A stretch of DNA of 64,000 bases, from NCBI RefSeq assembly GCF_918797505.1, contig NC_092799.1, positions 24,924,382 to 24,988,381 of the forward strand, written 5' to 3'. The first letter of the stretch is position 1. Each line of letters opens with the position of its first letter. The notes under the pieces were generated by a model. That model was given only the letters and a program-made list of their open reading frames with translations, made no database searches and was not told the DNA's origin. Positions 27,501 through 37,800 of the stretch are shown here, piece by piece. Both the position numbers and the translations under genes were made by a program. The stretch is from Bemisia tabaci (taxonomy: Eukaryota > Arthropoda > Insecta > Hemiptera > Aleyrodidae).

Positions 27501-27521
27501 TTCTGAGCTCATTGTGACCAT
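12513..27521 (-). CDS. RGS7: R7-family regulator of G-protein signalling (RGS7-like)
   Basis: R7 RGS proteins speed GTP hydrolysis by Gi/o alpha subunits at the plasma membrane and are stabilised by G-beta-5, which binds their GGL domain. Coding exons: 27384-27521, 25956-26052, 24875-24925, 20777-20883, 19772-19823, 18694-18917, 17407-17627, 16753-16866, 16183-16308, 14661-14847 and 12513-12671. All junctions keep frame, giving 491 residues (vertebrate RGS7 about 487). Domain order: DEP (about 55-130, with [17 protein letters not shown] and DNTFYRFQ), helical extension (about 130-225, [17 protein letters not shown] and [14 protein letters not shown]), GGL (about 265-325, ending YIEYDPFF), RGS (about 340-460, [26 protein letters not shown]). 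ATG at 27521 follows an in-frame TGA; a second ATG lies three codons on. The last exon either runs to the stop at 12513 (basic tail) or splices at 12579. RGS6 is the nearest alternative family member. Confidence 0.93.
13263..14338. mobile_element. TTAA-flanked foldback element with internal tandem repeats
   Basis: A 1.08 kb element bounded by TTAA at 13263-13266 and 14335-14338. Its two ends are long inverted copies: the left segment TCGGGAAATTTTTTCATA (about 13311) faces its complement near 14290-14305, and the arms continue for over 150 bp. Inside are direct units of about 187 bp starting near 13672, 13859 and 14046, each with the phrase GTCCCTGACATCATATTC. There is no open frame for a transposase. 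TTAA duplication is typical of piggyBac-type integration, so a non-autonomous relative is likely (inference). It sits in the minus-strand intron between RGS7-like exons 14661-14847 and 12513-12671. Confidence 0.8.
15079..15095. repeat. Poly-C run (17 bases)
   Basis: Uninterrupted C tract in an intron of the RGS7-like gene; G on the transcribed strand. Similar runs occur at 9195-9207 and 32093-32104. Confidence 0.9.
16045..16090. repeat. Microsatellites (GAAA)n and (AGT)n
   Basis: A GAAA-rich run at about 16045-16076 is followed directly by AGT triplets to 16090. It lies about 90 bp from the donor of exon 16183-16308 of the RGS7-like gene, in the intron. Confidence 0.9.
20147..20406. mobile_element. 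MITE family B, copy in RGS7-like intron
   Basis: A 260 bp element with imperfect terminal inverted repeats. The left end reads GCGTAAGTCTGCGATTGCG; the right end is the complement of GTGTAAGTCGGCAATCACAT. A near-complete second copy in the opposite orientation is at 38192-38452, sharing an internal stretch with GGAAGTCTGCGACGTCGC in this copy. No coding capacity. Confidence 0.75.
20884..24874. other. Large RGS7-like intron without recognised gene
   Basis: AT-rich intron of about 4 kb between exons 24875-24925 and 20777-20883. An 81-codon plus-strand frame at 22872-23117 is not recognised. Nothing else supported. Confidence 0.5.
26341..26774. mobile_element. 434 bp near-perfect palindrome (foldback MITE)
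   Basis: The sequence reads almost the same on both strands: the left end GATTCGATGGACGCC is mirrored at 26760-26774, and the two arms of about 217 bp meet near 26558 around a short spacer. Open frames on both strands are a by-product of the symmetry. It lies in the first coding intron of the RGS7-like gene. I could not define a target-site duplication. Confidence 0.85.
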
Positions 27522-28243
27522 AGCTCCAGGACTCTTCTCAAGGAGCACGCTGCCTCAGCTTGCCTGCGAACTACAGAGGGAGCAACATGTTAGGACAATA
27601 AGAGCAACACAGCTGAAATTTACAGGGAGTTAAGAGAGTCATTTAACATGTTGATAAGGAAATAATCTATTCAGTTACTTGGCATTTGATTAGCCCAGCC
27701 TCTTTTTGGCTGCCATAATTTGATGATATAGCTCGTCCGTACATAATTGCGTCAAGTCTAGTCTCGACAGTAAACCACTTTGGGGATAGGAGAAAGCAAA
27801 TAGTTTTAGTCGAAAGAATCAAAATAATGAGTGGTTCATGCTCACCTGAACTCACAAAGTATCAGGAGGAGAATAAATGACAGTCATGAGTGTGGGGAGC
27901 TAAGCATCTGACATAATTTGGCTGGAGAGACTGGCATTGTTCATGTCCATGGCCTAGCCCAGTTCCTAGATATTGATGCACTAGCCTATTGAATCACAAT
28001 TCAAGTCTCTAATAAATTGAAGCATGACGGATTTTCAGAGAAATATTAAAAGACACAGGGAGACTTTTGAGAAAATTAATTTCACTGTAAATGATTCTTG
28101 GAGATTGGAAATAAAAACACATTCGGTGATAAACTGATAACGTTTCTCCTTGCGATAACTTCGAATCAGTCAACTGAAGTGAAGTGAAGAAATTATGATC
28201 ATCTGAGCCTGCAGAAAGAGAGAATGCAAAACGCAAAACTTAC

Positions 28244-28330
28244 CTGTTCAACTCTTGGTGTCCTGAGACTTTGACTTTTGAAGACGATAAAATACGATCC
28301 TTATAAATTGAGCACCATTAATAAGAACTA
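28244..28330 (-). other. Probable 5' UTR exon of the RGS7-like gene (3' border only)
   Basis: A strong donor (GAACAG then GTAAGT on the minus strand) ends an exon at 28244. It fits the acceptor CTCTGTAG before 27570 in front of the first coding exon. The 5' end is not visible, so the upper coordinate is a placeholder. A second weaker donor-like site is at about 27845. Confidence 0.45.
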
Positions 28331-28746
28331 ATTCACGATTCCTAGCAAGTTTTTCATTTTTCTCCGTCATGCTATTTTTGAAAACGAAGGAATGAGAACA
28401 AAAATGTAGAGATAAAATGGGAATACATTTTTGTCATTAGAGAACATTGACACACAGAGTAGAACAGAGATGGAAGGAACGACATAACCTTTGATGTCTC
28501 TCGCCAGCGCCAAATCTGTTTACATCTGGATCTCGTGTTCGCGGTTCGCATGAAGTACAGCGGTTCACGACAATTTTGTCATTTTAATTACTCAGAATTA
28601 CTATTTTGCGTGTACGTTGTTGTGAATAACTGAGTGAAAACGTGTACTTATTGTTTTTGAAGCGAGGAAACCATCAATTTTCCGTCTAACATCTGTTTCT
28701 GCAGAGTTTTCAACTTGTCCAATTTGCTGGACAACTTTTATTGATC
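28331..28746. promoter_or_regulatory. Candidate shared divergent promoter, RGS7-like / SAP18
   Basis: Only about 500 bp separate the putative RGS7-like 5' UTR exon (minus) from the SAP18 start codon (plus). The stretch 28500-28620 contains more CpG (CGCCAGCGCC, GTTCGCGGTTCGC, GTACGTTG) than the surrounding AT-rich DNA. No clear TATA box placement was seen. Shared use is inference from geometry. Confidence 0.4.
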
Positions 28747-31700
28747 ATGGCCACAGGAAACCTCGAATCTTATGTCAGAATAGATGAAAAACTTCTGGAA
28801 GCTGAGAAGCCAGTTGATAGAGAAAAGGTATGAATCATGCATTCGTTTTCTTCTTCATTTCCATTCCGTCAAGGGTATGGCTTCCTGGTATCTAAATGGG
28901 AAAGTCAACGTAGTACAAGCCGCCTCTTGCTGAGGATGAAGGGTTATTTTATCAATATGAGTACATTATACTGCCTCCTATGAATGCTGTAAAGCGTACG
29001 CTCAAACGTATATACCATCTAGACCTGACCATTATGATATTTCGGCAAGACGATAGGCAACCTGTACTGGATGTAGTGCCGCCTGGCCATCTCATGGTTC
29101 ATGATCTGGCCGTGGGTAATCATAAGCATCCTATCTCACCACCCTACCTACCCCCTACCTTCCTATTGATGGTGAAACTCCCAAACCATGTATCACGTTT
29201 GCGGTATTCAAAAATCTCTGCTCTCATCTTATTTTTTTTTAAGAAGAACAAATCAACTTCATTCCCTGTATTTTTCTCAGAATTTTTCATGCGCAGAGGA
29301 GGAAATTCACAGAAATTTTAAGAAATGATGCTGAATGGTCTTCAAATCAAAAAATAAAGTATAGCAGAGAGCATGCCACATCGCAAACCGAGATATGAGA
29401 TTTGGAAGTTTCACCGTCACTGTGTCAAATGAGCGTGAAAACTTATGAAAGCTCTGAGCTATAGGTCTAGAACTTCAGAGAATCGACACTATGTGAAGAG
29501 TTTGTTTCAGGTAATTGGTCACAGTAGCATAGTCGCCCTTGGTCAATCCTTAATCGCTATTGAATTGCGGCATTGCGTGGATGGAGATTGTAAACAAGCA
29601 TCTACTTATCTGGCGTACCTAAGCTCTAGCTGGTTTGAGTGTTGCTCTTTAAGTGGCATTTTTTTATCTGCTTTGTTGAAAAGTTTGTCTTCATTTCATT
29701 ATTGTCTGCTAAATGAAGTTTACTGTACAATTATTTTTTCAGACCTGTCCTCTTCTTCTAAGGGTCTTTTGCAATGTTGGCCGACACAACAACATAAATG
29801 ATTACAACAGAGGAAGCGTCCCATCGAATGAATTACAGATCTATACATGGTTTGTATTCCTCTCTTTTTTTAACAAAGAAATGAAGGGAGAAAAGGAAGA
29901 AAAGAATAGAATGGAAATGGCTTGTGAGGGACACTTGGAAAACGTCAAGTTGGAAATAGCAGCTCGCTGTGTTGAAAGCACTCCCTCTTACGGTTCCAAA
30001 TTTTATTGTGGTATCCGTAACCCTTTCCATCGAAGAGAAATGTTTATTTTTCAACATGTAAGTGATAAAAGCTGGCAGCGGTCCATAGCGCGTCCTCAGG
30101 ATTCATCAATAATGTAGCATAATAATTAACCTATAAGGTGATTGTCTGTTTCTTCCCAAGAGATCTCATATGGTCACTTTTTTAACTGAAATCGGGTCTA
30201 GTTCTGCAGGAAATTTAAAAAAGCAGAGTTGAACAGCAGGCCTTGGCCACAGCATGAAAGTCTTAATGATATTAGACAAAACTGTGGACAGATACTGTAC
30301 AAGCAAGCTTTAACAAAAATTAGGTTGCTGCTATTTTACTTTTAGTTCTTTTCCTCAAATTTGTTTCATTATGAAATTACAGGATGGATGCTACTCTACG
30401 AGAACTTACGAGTTTAGTAAAAGAAGTGAATGCTGAAGCTCGACAGAAAGGAACCCAATTCAGTTTTGTTGTTGTTTCTCCTGACCTCAGAATGCATAGA
30501 TATGTCTTCAGGGAAATCGGAGTCACAATCTCTGGACAGAAAGGCAATGAGGACAATAAGACACTAGGGCAAGCCAGGCAAGTTGAATTATTAACAATCT
30601 GTTCCTAATTTTGAATCAGTCCTCTATTGACAGATTTTTCTTTGCAAGATTGGCATCAAAATGCCTCTCTAGCAACCTTCACACGGTGACAGCATTGAAA
30701 TAGGATGTAAAAATCAAGTACTGAAATATCTTCATGTCACATTTATCGAACAGCATAAGCTCTAAACTAATGAGAAACATTCTGTTTATTCCTGCAACTT
30801 TCAATATATTGTTTTCACACCAAAGAATCCGTCTTGAGCCATTTTAAGCTTGGAGACACAATTAATATTGTTGTAAGTTAAAGTTACTCCAATACCACCT
30901 AGTTAAAAAGCAATGGGCCTGTTGAAAACTTTTCCTAGAGCAAAAATAAGAGTTGTTACTCATAGAAAGTGTCTCAAAAATCATGATGAGCGCATCGGCA
31001 AAGTCTGAAATGCACGCCTTACTTCACAATTTGCGTAAGAAATTTGTGATTTTTCAAGCTTTCCGCTTCAAAAAGGATACTACAGCACAGGTGAACATTT
31101 CGTTAGAGGAGTCATTTTATCCAACCCCTGCTCACAAGGATACCACGCAATATTCGACATAGCCGACGTCAATCCGCCTAAACACATGTGACGGGACGAT
31201 GATTCTAACCACCTGATAACAATCGGCATGTTTACATTCCCATTTTTCTTGCGTTGATAGCTATCCGCCTTGATTGAGCTCACGCTCTCTTCAACTTGCG
31301 CGCGGAAGTGTTAGCCATGTTGAGCAGGGATTGAATGGAACGACTCCTCTAACAAAATGTTGACATGTTTCTGTGCTGTAGTATCCTTTTTGAAGCAGGA
31401 AGCTTACAAAAACGCAAATTTCTTACGCAGATTGTGAAGTTAGGGGTGCATTTCAGAGTTTGCCGATGCGCTCATCGAGATTTTTGAGACATTATCCATT
31501 AGGAACAACTCTTATTTTTGCTCTGGCAAAAGTTTGCAACAGGCCCATTTCTGAATCAAGTAACAGCCCCATTCTGTACAGCTCAGTTGTCTGCTATTTG
31601 TCAGCTCAAAGCTTAGCTATTTTTGTCCTATCTTCATCTAAAGTAAACCCTCATTGAAAATTTGCTGCCCTCAACTCATTTTTTTACAATGTTATATTTT

Positions 31701-31811
31701 GTTCATAGGTTTGTCATTGGAGACTACCTAGATGTATGTATCACTCCTCCAAGGAACCAACATTTTCCCATGATGCGCCGTGGACCCATGAGGATGCTTC
31801 ACGATTTCTAA
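28747..31811 (+). CDS. SAP18: SAP18, subunit of Sin3 histone deacetylase complex and ASAP/PSAP splicing complexes
   Basis: SAP18 is a small nuclear protein with a ubiquitin-like fold. It joins Sin3/HDAC repressors and, with RNPS1 and Acinus or Pinin, the exon-junction ASAP/PSAP complexes. Four exons: 28747-28827, 29743-29849, 30383-30577 and 31709-31811, 486 nt in total, encoding 161 residues (human 153). Hallmarks: VDREK then CPLLLRVF, the ELQIYTWMDATLRELTSLVK block at about residues 55-75, and IGDYLDVCITPP near the C-terminus, ending in a Met/Arg-rich tail. ATG at 28747 begins MATGNLESYVRI. Intron 2 uses GTTTGT. Intron 3 is only in frame if it starts GC at 30578 (AG|GCAAGT), a GC-AG intron. 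Intron 1 holds a MITE and intron 3 a 638 bp foldback element. Confidence 0.95.
29167..29420. mobile_element. MITE, family B-related, in SAP18 intron 1
   Basis: About 254 bp with imperfect terminal inverted repeats: left GATGGTGAAACTCCCAAA, right the complement of GTGACGGTGAAACTTCCAAA. The interior resembles family B around the A-rich AAGAACAAATCAACTTCATT and GCGCAGAGGAGGAAATTCACAG segments, compared with the 20147-20406 copy. Confidence 0.65.
30912..31549. mobile_element. Foldback element family A, copy 1 (SAP18 intron 3)
   Basis: A 638 bp inverted-repeat element beginning AATGGGCCTGTTG and ending with its complement. The arms are over 200 bp each and include GATGAGCGCATCGGCAAAG on one side and its complement near 31463. 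The centre, around 31170-31310, is less symmetric. It has no transposase frame. A second copy lies at 45386-46004. Confidence 0.85.
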
Positions 31812-32280
31812 TCCCTGTTTTTCACAGCCATCAGGAAGTTTCCAAGCAGAAGAGGACAGGAGTGTGTCATTCATGGGCAGAAACTACCGGAAAATTATTT
31901 GGAGATAATGTTTGTTGTGATGATACTGCTACAGCTCAGGACCCGCCAATCTGCTGCCATAGATTCTATTCGAAGTGAACCATCATGTCAGTTTTCCCAA
32001 AGATGGCTTGGGGCAGGTCTAATCAAACTTCATCTTTTAGAATCATAAACTCAGGTGAAAATAGTCAATTTTCATTTCACAATGAGTTAATTCCCCCCCC
32101 CCCCTTTTTTTAACTACTCTAGTATTTTAAAGGCTCACACAAAACTAATGAGTTGAAGAAAACAGAAGTAAAAGTAATGTTACTGTCCAAATGATAAATT
32201 ACTCAGTTATACCAATTTCCAAACAATTTAACCAATTTCTTGACGACCGCACGCGCTCCTGACATTTAACTTTAGCATAG

Positions 32281-32286
32281 AATAAA
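32281..32286 (+). terminator. Possible SAP18 poly(A) signal AATAAA
   Basis: First canonical AATAAA I noticed on the plus strand, about 470 nt after the SAP18 stop. An earlier variant signal may be used instead. Confidence 0.25.
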
Positions 32287-32559
32287 TAGACTGGGTCAAC
32301 AGAAGCAAAAGCTCTGTAAGAATCAATGTTAACATTTGTTTTCTCAGAGTCGGTCAATCTGGTACTTATCGAAAGCAATTTCAAGGTTATCTACAAACAT
32401 ATAAGTGGAAAAAACATTAAATTTCAAGCAAATTCACAGTACTCCTCCGGTTTAGTGATAAATAAGTTTAAAGAAAACTCTTTCAATTCCTAAAAACGTA
32501 TGTATCCATCATTATTCGATCTCTCCCTAACGTTGACCTACCGCTAACATAGACAGTAC

Positions 32560-32976
32560 TTATTGAAAGAGCTTCCTTTCGTTGTGCTTCATTGACATGA
32601 AAATGGCGATGGCTTGCGCTTCTGTTGGCGTTAGTCCCTTTATTCTATGGTAATATTTCAAAACCTCCAATGATTTTCTACTTTTGAAGAAAATGAAAAT
32701 CCCTTCGAATTTATTTGCATATTCGAGGTTTATATGGTTGATAAGTGAAGAAAATTTCAACAATAAATGTGAGGTAAAGTTTTTAAGGGAAAATAAAATG
32801 TAAGCCACGATTTGCAATATTACTATCAGAGGTATGCATTTTGTGACTTCAGGAATGGATTTGTTACATTTGTGTTGGATCTGTAACATTTTTAAACATT
32901 TATCATGCCTAGCAGGGATTTTGAATGCATGAACAAGTAGGTTTATTTGGTGTGTTGAATACTTTAATTTATGCAT
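32560..32976 (-). other. Unrecognised 138-codon open frame between SAP18 and UBR4
   Basis: An intact frame with ATG in the convergent intergenic space. The middle is hydrophobic; the C-terminal part has an ordinary-looking stretch (GLTPTEAQAIAIF). I recognise no family. It could be chance in AT-rich DNA, part of an old mobile element, or a small gene. No splice or promoter support seen. Confidence 0.2.
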
Positions 32977-33816
32977 TGGAAAAAGGCAGGTGAAGGGTAG
33001 AGTTAAGTGAGCCCCTCTGTCCGTTGTTTAAGGGTTGACTAACTACTGTGTGGCGGTGGTTCTCTGAATGAGCCAATGCACCTGCAATCCAATCCTTGAA
33101 AAATACTCCAAGGCTATCATTGACTCCGCTTAGCATCTGCCTTTAGTTATGGTGTTTACTTTCAAAATTCACGTTTTACGTGACAGTTTATGAGGCCATC
33201 ATATGATTTGCTTTCTGCTGTTTTTGAGCAGTGAAACTGTTATTATGACTTTTTAACTTTTAATTATAGATAAGACATGGGATATTCTGCTCATTTACCC
33301 ATAACTTCACCGCATTTTTTTGACAGCATTTACTGTTGAACTTTCCAGATCTACATTTTTAGAAAGTGAACAAGATGAAATATTTTCCTCAACATAATTC
33401 CATTGTATTGCTATTATGTGAACACTTTTTCTATTGGTAACAATTTTTCTCATTTTCATTGAAATAGGATCGAAAAGGATTTATACTATGTTTTTTTTAC
33501 ATCTCATCGCAATTAAATTGTCAGTTTTTTTCAACTTTAATGTTGTTCAATTATTATTGCAGTCATATGCATAAGTGTATTTCAATTCTGCCCCAGTAAA
33601 GTGGTTAATCTGAAAATAAAGAGCTTGGAGCTTGCTTTTGGATAACTTCTACTTAATAGACCTACTAACAGACCTAAGACGATAAGACTGCTTAATTTTT
33701 AGGGGAGGATGAAGTTATTAACAAGACAAAATTCAATATTTTGATTAGCACCAGCATCTGAGTAGAACCATTATTACATGGAAAAACAGGATTGCTGATG
33801 TAACAATTCAATTGTT

Positions 33817-33944
33817 AAAAAAAGTGACTGCAATTTTTCAAATGTACATTTTACCATAATGAAAAGCTACTTTAACCACAGGGGTGTTTAAAGTAGCATA
33901 TTTATGTTGTAAAATCTACATTGAAACATTGCAGTCACTTTTTT
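33817..33944. mobile_element. Short foldback (128 bp hairpin)
   Basis: AAAAAAGTGACTGCAATTTT on the left faces its near-complement ending at 33944, and the inner arms (GCTACTTTAAACAC-like) also pair. A small MITE or solo hairpin in the SAP18-UBR4 intergenic space. Confidence 0.6.
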
Positions 33945-34250
33945 CATCTACAAAATTATTGAATCAGTAATTCAATGTTTTCCGTGTATTTCATTTACAG
34001 CAAATATGATGACTGGACTAGAACTTGCGTCTAATTGGCAGTTTTTTACTTTTTGATAGCAAGCAACATTGTTACCTTCGTCCAATAGTGATCAAAAATT
34101 AACCATACTAATGCAATGTTGCTGTGTAGATATGTTAATAGGTCTATTTTGCATGACAGTTGAAAGTAAACAACTATCAATTTATTTGACGCGAACTATT
34201 TGCATGCTCAGAATACGAGTTAATCTCCATACGGAATTAATAGCAGATAG

Positions 34251-34597
34251 AGGTGTCGTCAGCTAAGTTGACGGTTGTTTACTTTCGGTTCGCAGGTATT
34301 TTCGCATCACTACTATCCACATGGAAACATCTGGCTCTCTCAGAAGCAAGAACACAAGCTTAGATACATTTTATAATACTTTCAAACCTTGTAACACTTT
34401 AATTTTTAACCACACAGAAATCACAACCACAAAAAAGTCGCAAATCATAACTGATAGGTAGTTTTTTTACGATACGATCATGAGACTGATGTTTTTAATG
34501 TGGATAGTAGCGAACGCCGCTTTGTTCAGAGGCCCAAATTCGTCCTTGGTGCTTGCAAACCGAAAGTAAACAACCGTCAACTTAGCTGACGACACCT
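34251..34597. mobile_element. MITE with perfect 40 bp terminal inverted repeats
   Basis: A 347 bp element. Positions 34251-34290 begin AGGTGTCGTCAGCTAAGTTG and are matched exactly, inverted, by 34558-34597. Secondary inverted similarity inside (CTACTATCCACAT in both arms) makes it foldback-like. The flanks contain TA on both sides, but the duplication is unclear. It lies just beyond the UBR4 3' end. Confidence 0.85.
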
Positions 34598-34681
34598 TTA
34601 GACTCCCTCTATATAAGCACCTCCAAGTTACAGTGATCAGTATGAAAAAAGAAAAACGGACATCAAATAAGGACTGATGCA

Positions 34682-34687
34682 TTTATT
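34682..34687 (-). terminator. Candidate UBR4 poly(A) signal
   Basis: TTTATT on the plus strand is AATAAA on the minus strand, 183 nt beyond the UBR4 stop codon at 34872-34870. Confidence 0.5.
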
Positions 34688-34869
34688 CAAGAAATAATTT
34701 GACAGCTAAACATTAACTGATTACTAGGACAATAACAAAATAATCATCTTAAAAACAATCTTATAGTTTAGAAAGCTTCAGAAAGCCACACAAAACTTCA
34801 GCGGAGAGAGATATTGTATTCACAGGGAAGCCGTAATTTTCTACACTAACACAGCACAGTTTTCTCATC

Positions 34870-37800
34870 TCACATTCCCATGAGAACATCATGGATATAG
34901 AATGATGGGTTCGAAATTTCATTCAACAAATCTGAAAGAAAAAAATGCACAAATGAGAAAATACAGATAGCTGTTTAAATGGGAGGTGTTTATCTGAGTT
35001 ACGAGTCATTTTAGTTCTCGTCGGTCCTCCTCGTCCATCGATTTTTTTATCATAAGCACTAGGTAATGCCACCAATATGAACCAGAAGTGGGGTGGAGAT
35101 CAATCCAACAAAATTTAGCAGCCCACTAAAAATTGATGGAAATGGACTAATGTGACATCATATTGAATTTATATCTATTGTATGACCTTGAGATAATAAA
35201 GATTATAGAGTGACCAGGGCTACACCAAATGGTCAATTAATTGACACAGACAAACTGTAAATTGTACAACTTGTTAGAGGAGATTTTCAAAGGACCCCGC
35301 ACACTCCTTAAGAGAATGTGTGCCCTGCTCGATTTCCAATTTTTTCATTGAATCAATTTTGTCTATGGATTCGGATCAGAAGTCATAATTGCGCCAATTT
35401 TCTACGAGAGTTTTTCCACAATCCACTAGTTAAGTTTTGATAATTTTGAAATCAAAACGCAGCGCGTTCCTGTCTGGTAAGAACAATAGAGTGGAAGAGA
35501 GAAAGAAACTGATTTGGAAGGTGAAAAGAGAAGGCAAGTGGAATCCCAGATAAGACTGTTGCTTGGCCGCCGATCAGTACTTCTGTTGACGTAATTTACA
35601 CACAGCCGCCCAACCCGAGCCGTACTGGATGTGCAGAAATACAGGACTCTTTATCTTCATTAAAGCAAGGAATTATCGAGACTTCCACGGCGTATTGTGC
35701 AAAAATGGTGGCTCGTAAGAAGTTGGTGCAAAGATGACTTTTGATCAGCATCCATAAACCAGTTTAGTGCAATGAAAAATTGGAAATCCGAACAGGGCAC
35801 ACATTCTCGTATGGAATGTGCAGAGTCTTTTTTGAGTGGAAGTGTTTTTTGGTGCGGCTAAAAACAATAAAATTCACAATAAAATTCAATTTTATTCTAT
35901 TCTAAAATCATGTTTTTTTTTTTTGATCTGCCCCTTGCAAGAAAATTAAAACTTTAAAATAAATACACTTACCAGCAACATCACAAAATTCTTGGAAGCT
36001 GGTGCAAGGTAAAAGCTCCTCAGTGTAGGAGGCCATGAGTTTCTCGGAGGCTTTTAGTAACGCCTCATCATTGTGTCGAATGTAATCAGCAAGTGTAGAG
36101 GGCCACTGATCATCTGATGTGACAATTTTCTGCAGAAAAAGAGGAAAAAAGAGATAATTGAGAAGCGCTCAGCCAGGAAATAGGAATTAAATGGACACCG
36201 TGCATTGATTTTGAAATTATTGCAAAAATATATTTACTTTTGAGTCAACCCATGTATCTCATGCATATGGACTACCTGTTTAGGAAAAGCGAAATCCCTG
36301 AAAAGAATAAGCTTTCAGAGGAAACCAACTTTAATACTGGCTTGATTACATAGTTTGGTGAGCCAGTCCCACCTTTACACTGGTTATTGACACATGAACA
36401 TTTCCATTTTTCTGCATAATTTCATCCCCTCCAACATCAAAAACAGCAGCAAATAATTTTTCTTCTTCTGAACTCTGTGCTCTTTCTTGGCAGGGCAGTA
36501 GAATGGGTTTAGAAGTGACAAGAAGCCCAACATCACGCAAGGCTCAAAATGTTAATAATTCGTAAAAGAGTAGTAAAGGAGAGGGGGTAAAAGTTGTAAA
36601 ATCAAAGCATTTTCCTTAAATTCTTTAAGCACAAGAAGCAATGTGCTCAACATAACTTAATTTTGAGGGAGTTTAGAGATGTATGACACTTCAGGAAGCA
36701 GAAAAAATGGGGTGGAGAACTTGCTGGAAGTAATTGAGGTGTTGGTTGGGAAAAGGTCACTTTTCCCTTTTAAATTGCATTTGAAAAGTGCTATTTCCAT
36801 ATTCGGCATCTCAAGATATGGGCAGCCCATTATAAGCACTTTATGACATACTGATACTTTAGAGAGTTGAGGAGTAACTATGCAGATAATTTTTTAAATG
36901 TAACTTACCGGAAAATAGAATTTATAAATGTTGTCGATGAGACCAAAGAAGACAAGGTAGCGTTTGTAGACTTTATATTCTTTGGGTTCAGCATTAGGAA
37001 GTTTATGAGGTCCTGATGGGAACAGATGCCTCATATGAGCTAGAACTATGATCCTCCGTAGATGAGACAATCTCGTTTTTGCCCACCTAGCAGGTGAATG
37101 AAGAAGCAGTGAGAATACTGCCCAATAGAGAGGTCCTTCTGCTTCGTAACAAGATTCTTGCCACCTCTCTGATGATGACGTTTCTAGGTAAGCTGTTAAG
37201 TTCTTTTCTTCTAAGACACCACATCTTGTTCTGAAAATAAAAGAAAAGAGAATAAGTGAACATGAGATCACTATAGCTTGCTTAGTTTAGTCATTTTTTA
37301 CCTGAATCTAAATCTGTATCAAATAAGCGAATTATATTTAAGGAGAAGAACCTCCTTTGGAAGTTCTGCCTGGTTCTATCTTATCTATCATCAATACTAA
37401 TGGACCCGATTGCCAATAAATTTGACTAAAAAGACACGTTTGTCATCCATGGGTCAAACCTTGTGCAGGACCACCCAGTGAGGCGGTACTAAAATCACAC
37501 ACCCTCATTACTTTTTATCAGTCACCGAATCGGGAGTTCCAAACTGAAATAAAATGGCAGCTGCAAGGTTTAGGCGCAAAAGTACTTTTGAACCTCACAA
37601 TAAAATTCCCTTAACAATTATACATAAAATAGAAACGGATTGGAGAATTGTGAGGACTCAAATTATCGAATTTATTTGAAAGGCTGATGCGTTTCAGTAT
37701 ACATAGTCAGTTCTTTCATTAGGGTTAGACCAAATTCAAGATAAGGATTAGAATTCCCCACTCCTTTCAAGGCAGATACAAAATAACAATAGTTACTATT

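Noticed and set aside
29445..30117. Long plus-strand open frames overlapping SAP18 exon 2
   Set aside because: They run through intron sequence; only 29743-29849 matches SAP18 and it has proper splice borders.
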